From: Kiritimatiellia bacterium
GTDB taxonomy: Bacteria > Verrucomicrobiota > Kiritimatiellia > SLAD01
NCBI GenBank assembly: GCA_007126995.1
Contig: SLAD01000266.1
Coordinates: forward strand, 1-11,312
Direction: 5' to 3'
DNA: 11,312 nt
The position numbers and the translations under genes were made by a program. The notes under the pieces were generated by a model. That model had not been told where the DNA came from, did not search any database, and was given only the letters and a program-made list of their open reading frames with translations. This document shows, piece by piece, positions 7,201 through 11,312 of the stretch (the stretch's first letter is position 1; the number at the start of each line of letters is the position of its first letter).

Positions 7201-9020
7201 TCATGCAGAAATTCGAAACGGAGCTGAAAGCGCTGCAGGGACTGACCACCACCGTGCACGTGGCGGATATTTCCCGTTTCAACACCGTGATGGCCGCCAT
7301 GAGCATGGGTATTTCCACCATGCGTCGGCGCCCGCTGCGCACGGCGTTGACGGCCGTGACCATCATCTTGCTGACCTTTACGATTCTGGCCTTTGCCTCT
7401 TTTGACACGCAGCGTGGCATTGTGCGTCTGTTCGCTGCGCCGTCGCCGGATTATACCGGTGCGCTGTATGTGCCGGCTTCCCGTGGCACATTGAATCCCG
7501 ATTTTGTGGAGCTCATCCGGGCACGTTGGGATCAGGAAGCCGATGTCACCACGCGCCACTGGGTCTGTCCTGAATTTCCCGGCGATCCCGATTTCGTCGT
7601 CGGACACTCCGACGGCAGCAATCCCGTGATTCTGAAGGGCATCCTGGGCATTGAACCGACGGAGCTGAAACATCGCTCAGACCTGCGGACCTTGTTGCAA
7701 ATCGATGACCCCAAAATCATCGAAGATCATGTTTTCATGACGGAAGCGGTGGCGACCTTACTTGACGTGCACCCCGGCGATCGCGTCGTGGTGAAAGGTA
7801 TCCCCGTTACCGTTGGGCCACTACTGAGCTCAACCCGCTTCACGGCCATCACCGACATGGACAATTCCAGTGTCATCCCGATTGACTACGCCCAGATGCA
7901 GGAAACCCAAGCCGGTCAGATGACTGGGGCGCCGGACGATTTAATGGGCGATCAAATCAACTGGGCCAATCTGCCCACCGATTCCGTCGTGATTATGTCC
8001 GACGAGAACTGCGCCCGGGCGGGCGGCAAGGTGAGCTTGATTCACATCTACACGGAAGACGCCGAAAGCGCGTCACAATTGGCGGAAGATTTCGCTCGCA
8101 TGATGGATCGCACGCCTATTTTGGCCACGCGACAAAATGGTGTGTACCGGCATGTGCTGGGTACGGTCGTTGCCGCCAGTGGAGTAGGGGACTTGTTGTT
8201 CCCGGTACTGTTGGGTGGTCTGGTGATTTTCGGCACGATGTTGGGATCCGTGGCGGATCGCGAGAAAGAAATCTACACATTCAGCGCGTTGGGCCTGGCG
8301 CCCCCGCATGTTGCCAGTTTGTTCTTTGCCGAAGCCATGGTTTATTCCGTCTTGGGCGGTATGGGTGGATACTTGATCGCACAAGGATCACTGAAAATAC
8401 TGACAACCTTGGCGGAGTATGGCTGGGTGACGGTACCGGAGATCAACTATTCCTCCACCAACGCGATTGTCACAATTCTGATTGTGATGGCGACCGTCCT
8501 GATCAGCGCCATTTATCCCGCCATCAAAGCCTCCAAGAGCGCTAATCCCGGCCTACTGCGGTCGTGGCGTCCGCCGCCGCCGAAAGGTGATGTGCATGAC
8601 ATCGTCTTCCCGTTCACCGTGTCCGAGTACGATTTGACCGGCGTGATCAGCTTCTTGAAGGAGCACTTCGAGAATTTCAGCGACACGGGCTTGGGCGCGT
8701 TTATGGCGCGGGATACGGCGATGACCAAAGCGGCTGACGGTTCGCTGGGCCTGAAGGCCAACTTGGCGCTGGCCCCGTTCGATTTGGGCGTCACACAGGG
8801 TTTCGAGTTGCAGAGTGTGCCCAGTGAAATCAAAGGCATCGATGAGGTGCGGATTCGATTGGTGCGCAAGTCGGGCCAGCCCGGTGACTGGCTGCGATTG
8901 AACCGGAATCTTTTTGACGATCTGCGTACCCAATTCTTATTGTGGCGCTCCATACCGAAAGAGATCATGGAGCAGTATCGCGCGCAAACCTTGACTCACT
9001 TCAAGAAACACGATGGCTGA
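4176..9020 (+). CDS. Giant fusion: M28 peptidase-like (degenerate) ectodomain, coiled coil, FtsX-type ABC permease, cytoplasmic tail
   Basis: A 1,614-residue membrane protein counted from the ATG at 4176. A hydrophobic stretch ending AMVSA (about residues 18-34) looks like a cleavable signal peptide, followed by an extracytoplasmic part of about 890 residues. Residues about 40-310 resemble an M28 (Zn aminopeptidase-type) domain with a PA-like insert. The HxD motif is NLD (N244, D246), the GADDNxSG region is GARSAANVAG (257-266), and the Glu pair is replaced by N290-Q291, so catalysis is unlikely. A charged coiled-coil region spans about 350-480, and a carboxypeptidase-regulatory-like beta segment (SDENGAYSLGGLP) lies within about 669-730. 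Three extra helices (about 931-953, 964-980, 988-1010) precede an FtsX unit: TM about 1053-1075, a MacB-like periplasmic loop to about 1325, then TMs about 1327-1356, 1377-1405 and 1429-1450. A proline linker (from 1465) leads to a cytoplasmic domain of about 145 residues. Seven helices after a secreted N-terminus place the tail in the cytoplasm, consistent with MRRRP before the FtsX TM and basic residues after the last helix. Alternative starts are ATG 4146 (65-base overlap) and TTG 4203. It ends overlapping the next gene by 8 bases. Probable partner of the 1968-3440 permease and the ATPases. Confidence 0.85.
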   Translation: MKLKWSSEALSERFSSLVWMLAALLMLPAMVSASLREDTAVLAQHQHRLSGTPEYWAAADFVEQRLRDIGIEELVVQEFPIAQTQVLRCELVSEAGSLELIPGRPNGIVPPTSPVDGIEGELVDLGDGSDEMLNRIPVHGRIVIMDYNVGIQWLKAFRLGARAVIFVEADEADSLNSHHVRGQANWPRFYFPGTREELPLNEQVTIHSEIVWEKTVGRNIIAYLPGTDPVFELGRDEVIVIGVNLDTFGEFPRYSPGARSAANVAGLLRLAEIFQENRPRRHIVLGFFDNQARSHGGVVAFYWALEDRISEATIRARQRSWRDETDFLRSISSIMEQENPLDHFGERGGRRLSERIQNTARDMALDLRSVLMDLREEANRLVMEYEVVDEATVTRIEQEVEEVLEEFNRWNDLRRALSRRRPVEPELQDLLEKVFDAVRERIAARQGELEIQERELASAAKLQELLSGTWISLHASLLLGDSMPRWGVLIGGDSDIRNAEGDQPGLYGRVQQSFLRAYNRLDLDGRAPQNFERASVDATLTQPRLLWAARGLIHGGEVAGRYGIYNIALGTTHETLPREGTPADTEDRLDIERLAQNIEEMAQMLTAIGDQPGQVGDVEAVADQRGLSLRRAIPTDHSYIVPRFRNDATEGALTMGRHRGSSIPNLPIAGAVIQVNWTEPWNRIFWPHNKFAAFDPAAVVISDENGAYSLGGLPKEDTWPQPTAFAAEFDRRGQVIQVSDMRSREGLRSRLNMLRARGAFYMMPPRLWPDSATVFDAIGNANLGGDGSERGYVQTLDGVVSFFLEETVSDAKVFGIRSAIGLDNTDIDPEASAMHEALGRGFPIDSNWLDIRTSFQGAGDLWRINESRLALLRSRDILNSSLEELHGRVEDLYATALEEEQGLRAEALAASALLSARPVYENSRAIMDDLVAAVLILLALCIPFAFALERLLIGASLIYKQVTWFVIFFLITFVILYLSHPAFEVAQTPIIIFLGFAVVVLSALVIFIIMQKFETELKALQGLTTTVHVADISRFNTVMAAMSMGISTMRRRPLRTALTAVTIILLTFTILAFASFDTQRGIVRLFAAPSPDYTGALYVPASRGTLNPDFVELIRARWDQEADVTTRHWVCPEFPGDPDFVVGHSDGSNPVILKGILGIEPTELKHRSDLRTLLQIDDPKIIEDHVFMTEAVATLLDVHPGDRVVVKGIPVTVGPLLSSTRFTAITDMDNSSVIPIDYAQMQETQAGQMTGAPDDLMGDQINWANLPTDSVVIMSDENCARAGGKVSLIHIYTEDAESASQLAEDFARMMDRTPILATRQNGVYRHVLGTVVAASGVGDLLFPVLLGGLVIFGTMLGSVADREKEIYTFSALGLAPPHVASLFFAEAMVYSVLGGMGGYLIAQGSLKILTTLAEYGWVTVPEINYSSTNAIVTILIVMATVLISAIYPAIKASKSANPGLLRSWRPPPPKGDVHDIVFPFTVSEYDLTGVISFLKEHFENFSDTGLGAFMARDTAMTKAADGSLGLKANLALAPFDLGVTQGFELQSVPSEIKGIDEVRIRLVRKSGQPGDWLRLNRNLFDDLRTQFLLWRSIPKEIMEQYRAQTLTHFKKHDG
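4189..4205 (+). promoter_or_regulatory. Candidate RBS and alternative TTG start for the giant fusion gene
   Basis: GGAG at 4189-4192 sits 10 bases before an in-frame TTG at 4203-4205. Starting there would give an 8-base overlap with the ATPase stop, like the other junctions in the operon, and a compact signal peptide beginning LSERF. The ATG at 4176 has no well-placed Shine-Dalgarno string, so the TTG is a real competitor despite being a rarer start codon. Confidence 0.35.
9013..9020 (+). promoter_or_regulatory. ATGGCTGA start-stop overlap
   Basis: The ATG of the OPT-like transporter lies within the last codons of the giant fusion gene, overlapping it by 8 bases. There is no convincing Shine-Dalgarno upstream (only AAGAAA nearby), so coupled translation is likely. 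Confidence 0.5.
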
Positions 9021-11010
9021 AGAACGCATAGATAAAGAGCTGGAAGAGTTCCGGCAGGTCATGGAAGTGCCCTCGACCTTCGAGGACGGCTTCAGTTGGA
9101 CCTCGTTGTTGGGCGCGGTCTTTGTGGCCCTGCTGATGGTGCCGGGCGCGATCTACATGGGCCTGCTGGCCGGTGTCGAAAACATTGGGCCGGCATCGCA
9201 ATGGGTGACCGTGATTCTCTTCATCGAGGTAGCCAAACGGGCGCAGCGGACGCTCAAACGGGCGGAAATCTTCGTGTTGTTCTTCATGGCCGGCGCCGCC
9301 ATGGGGTTGCCGTTTAACGGCTTATTGTGGAACCAGTTCTTCGTCCGCAGCGATGCCGCGATCGCGACGGGCGTTGCGGCGGAACTGCCTTTCTGGTTCG
9401 CACCCTCAGTGGAGTCGGAGTCCTACGATCTCCGCACATTCTTCCATATCGATTGGTTGCCGGCCATCGGCCTAGTGATCTTCGGCACATTCTTTGGCCA
9501 GTTAGCCAACATGGTGTTGGGATACGGCTTGTTCCGCGTGGCCAACGATGTTGAGAAGCTACCGTTCCCCATGGCGCCGATTGGTGCGCAGGGCATTATG
9601 GCACTGGCCGAGGACGCCGATGAGAAGAACATCGAACAATCAGAAGGGCGATGGCGATGGCGGGTGTTCTCGATTGGTGGGGCACTGGGCTTAGCGTTCG
9701 GAACGGTGTATCTGCTGTTGCCGACGTTGACGGGTGCGATGACCGGACAGCCGATTACCATTTTGCCCATTCCCTTCTCCGACTTCACGCCCCGCACCGG
9801 GAACTATTTGTCCGCGGTCGCGACCGGTATGTCCTGGGATCTCGGCAATTTGATTTTCGGTATGGTGTTGCCCTTCTTCGCTATGGTGGGCGCCTTTGTC
9901 GGCCTGATGGCGACCTTCATCTTGAACCCCATCCTGTATGAATACGGTGTGCTCAGCAGTTGGACGCCGGGTGAAAGTACGGTCAGCACCCTCTATCTGA
10001 ATAATGTCGATTTCTTCTTCAGCTTCCAGATCGGGATTGCGATCGCGATTGCCGTGGCCGGTATCGGTCAGGTTATACGCAGTCTCCGTGGTGCAAAGAA
10101 GAAGGCCGATCGACAGACCTCGACGTTGCCGCAACCGGCCACCAGCGCATTGCCCGAGGGACGGGGAGATATCAAGATCTGGGTGGTGTTGGCGGTCTAC
10201 CTGTTCGTTACCTTGACCTATATCGGCGTTTCGGGCTGGCTGATCGATTGGCATCGTGGCGTCATGATTGTGCTGTTCTTCCTCGGCTTTGTGTACACGC
10301 CGCTGATCAGTTACGTCACCGCTCGTCTGGAAGGTATGGTGGGGCAGGTCGTCGAGGTGCCTTTCATTCGCGAGGCGGCGCTGATTTTGAGTGGATATCA
10401 GGGCGTGGCGGTGTGGTTCCTGCCGATCCCGATCGCGAACTACGGGCAGATGACGGTGTTTTACAAGCAGTGCGAATTGACCGGCACCCGTTTTACCAGC
10501 ATTTGGAAGACGCAGGTTGTGCTGTTCCCCATCATTTTGCTGAGCTCCATCTTCTTCATGAATTTCATCTGGGGCTTGGACGAAGTGCCTTCGGCGGTTT
10601 ATCCCTTTGCCGATGAGATTTGGAAGCTGCATGCCGAGAATGCCTGCATTATGTACTCCGCCACGCTGGGCGAGTACTCGATCTTTGAGGAAGCGTTCAG
10701 GGCCTCCTACATTGCGGTTGGCGCGATATTTGGCGGCATCCTCTTTTGGGGGCTGGCTGCTTTGGGCGCGCCGGTGATGTTGACCTACGGCGTCGTAAGA
10801 GGCTTGGGCCAGACGATGCCGCACGCGGTCATCCCGCAGTTCATCGGCGCCCTGATCGGCCGCTATTATTTCCAGCGCAAGATGGGCCTGAAATGGCGTC
10901 AATACATTCCCGTGGTCAGCGCCGGCTTTGCGTGCGGGATGGGCCTGATCACGACCGTCGGCGTCGGCATAACCTTCTTAAGCAAAGCGGCGATTCCGTT
11001 GCCATTTTAG
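9013..11010 (+). CDS. OPT superfamily (oligopeptide-like) transporter
   Basis: Polytopic inner-membrane transporter of 665 residues, related to what databases often label 'peptide transporter' in Planctomycetota and Lentisphaerota (recall). A hydrophilic N-terminus of about 25 residues precedes GFSWTSLLGAVF and the OPT-like GAIYMGLLAG (45-54). About 14-15 hydrophobic segments fall in two halves separated by a basic, proline-containing cytoplasmic linker at about 355-386. Landmarks are LKRAEIF (81-87), NDVEKLPFPMAP (178-189), ARLEGMVG (437-444) and TMPHAVIPQF (601-610). These correspond in order to LRRSEW, DHEHLPYPIV, GRLLAETG and PLHP of the gene at 1-1968, so the two are distant paralogues. 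The start at 9013 is supported by the 8-base overlap with the upstream gene and a complete N-terminus. The end is followed after 8 bases by an ABC ATPase gene. Peptide or peptide-like uptake is the family-level expectation; the real substrate cannot be read from the sequence. Confidence 0.85.
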   Translation: MAEERIDKELEEFRQVMEVPSTFEDGFSWTSLLGAVFVALLMVPGAIYMGLLAGVENIGPASQWVTVILFIEVAKRAQRTLKRAEIFVLFFMAGAAMGLPFNGLLWNQFFVRSDAAIATGVAAELPFWFAPSVESESYDLRTFFHIDWLPAIGLVIFGTFFGQLANMVLGYGLFRVANDVEKLPFPMAPIGAQGIMALAEDADEKNIEQSEGRWRWRVFSIGGALGLAFGTVYLLLPTLTGAMTGQPITILPIPFSDFTPRTGNYLSAVATGMSWDLGNLIFGMVLPFFAMVGAFVGLMATFILNPILYEYGVLSSWTPGESTVSTLYLNNVDFFFSFQIGIAIAIAVAGIGQVIRSLRGAKKKADRQTSTLPQPATSALPEGRGDIKIWVVLAVYLFVTLTYIGVSGWLIDWHRGVMIVLFFLGFVYTPLISYVTARLEGMVGQVVEVPFIREAALILSGYQGVAVWFLPIPIANYGQMTVFYKQCELTGTRFTSIWKTQVVLFPIILLSSIFFMNFIWGLDEVPSAVYPFADEIWKLHAENACIMYSATLGEYSIFEEAFRASYIAVGAIFGGILFWGLAALGAPVMLTYGVVRGLGQTMPHAVIPQFIGALIGRYYFQRKMGLKWRQYIPVVSAGFACGMGLITTVGVGITFLSKAAIPLPF

Positions 11011-11012
11011 GA
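11009..11012 (+). promoter_or_regulatory. Ribosome binding site of the second ATPase gene
   Basis: AGGA spans the end of the transporter's TAG stop and the short gap, 6 bases before the ATG at 11019. This is the best-spaced Shine-Dalgarno in the window and fixes the start of the partial ATPase gene. Confidence 0.6.
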
Positions 11013-11018
11013 TAAAGC

Positions 11019-11312
11019 ATGTCGGAAGTACTCATAGAGGTTCGCGGTGTCAATAAGGTATTCGACTTGGGGAAACTCAAGGTGCATGCCTTGCGCGACA
11101 TGGAATTGGATATCATGCGCGGCGAGTACCTTTCGATCATGGGACCGTCGGGCTCAGGCAAAAGCACGCTGTTCAATATGATTGGCGCATTGGATACGCC
11201 CACGGCCGGCACGATTAAGGTGGCCGGCGTGACGTTGAAGGAGCTGTCGAGCCGTGAGTTGGCGTACTTCCGCGGCAAGCACATTGGTTATGTCTTTCAG
11301 CAGTTCAATCTG
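11019..11312 (+). CDS. ABC transporter ATP-binding protein, LolD/MacB/FtsE class (3' end outside window)
   Basis: The first 98 residues of a second cytoplasmic ABC ATPase, open to the right edge. It begins MSEVLIEVRGVNKVF and contains Walker A GPSGSGKST (42-50) and the Q-loop glutamine Q94 in YVFQQFNL. The signature, Walker B and H-loop lie outside the window. It shares FNMIGALD-[ST]-P and the general spacing with the ATPase at 3437-4210 but lacks that protein's N-terminal extension of about 20 residues, so the two are paralogues rather than a recent duplication. It starts 8 bases after the transporter with a good AGGA ribosome binding site, so it belongs to the same operon. Whether it drives the giant FtsX fusion, the first FtsX protein, or a third permease beyond the edge cannot be told from this window. 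Confidence 0.93.
   Translation, partial: MSEVLIEVRGVNKVFDLGKLKVHALRDMELDIMRGEYLSIMGPSGSGKSTLFNMIGALDTPTAGTIKVAGVTLKELSSRELAYFRGKHIGYVFQQFNL

Noticed and set aside
7107..7673. His/Asp-rich antisense frame that looks like a metal-binding protein
   Set aside because: The His-rich string is the reverse complement of ATC/ATG-rich membrane-helix codons of the FtsX fusion, so it is a codon artefact.
9691..10902. Long antisense open frame of 403 codons on the - strand
   Set aside because: It is fully opposite the OPT-like transporter; its product is rich in His, Arg, Gln and Asp, the typical complement of hydrophobic codons, with no recognisable domain.
1..11312. Promoters, rho-independent terminators, CRISPR arrays, tRNAs or insertion sequences
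   Set aside because: The genes overlap or lie within 8 bases of each other; I saw no hairpin-plus-T-run, repeat-spacer array, cloverleaf or terminal inverted repeats.

Overview
The window is essentially all protein-coding on the + strand. It holds one tightly packed run of six genes: an OPT-like membrane protein (5' end outside the window), an FtsX-type ABC permease, its ATPase, a giant protein of about 1,600 residues that joins a peptidase-like ectodomain to a second FtsX permease, a second OPT-like transporter, and the start of a second ABC ATPase cut by the right edge. Adjacent genes overlap by 1, 4, about 8-35 and 8 bases, and the last gap is 8 bases, so this looks like one translationally coupled operon. 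No gene-free stretch exceeds 8 bases. I see no tRNA, rRNA, CRISPR array, mobile element, internal promoter or terminator.

Organism: the sequence is moderately GC-rich (high 50s percent by eye). The first gene matches the DUF6785/DUF6784 membrane family and the fifth a divergent 'peptide transporter' of the OPT superfamily. From memory, both are common in Planctomycetota, Lentisphaerota/Kiritimatiellota and similar deep-branching groups such as Hydrogenedentota. A member of the PVC superphylum or a relative is therefore my best guess, but nothing in the window fixes the phylum.

Layout: 1-1968 DUF6785-type transporter; 1968-3440 FtsX permease with a mostly helical extracytoplasmic domain; 3437-4210 LolD/MacB-class ATPase; about 4176-9020 M28-like/coiled-coil/carboxypeptidase-regulatory-like/FtsX fusion with a cytoplasmic C-terminal domain; 9013-11010 OPT-like transporter; 11019 to the edge, second ATPase.

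How they may work together (inference): the two FtsX proteins are unequal and could form a heterodimer driven by the ATPase, as LolC/LolE with LolD, or act as a mechanotransmitter like FtsEX. The M28-like domain keeps the fold landmarks but has lost nearly all visible metal ligands and the catalytic Glu pair, so it is probably a binding or regulatory pseudo-peptidase. Two distantly related OPT-type transporters flank this ABC core, which suggests an envelope machine that handles peptides or another extracytoplasmic ligand together with uptake. This coupled transporter/ABC/pseudo-peptidase assembly is the most interesting content of the window.
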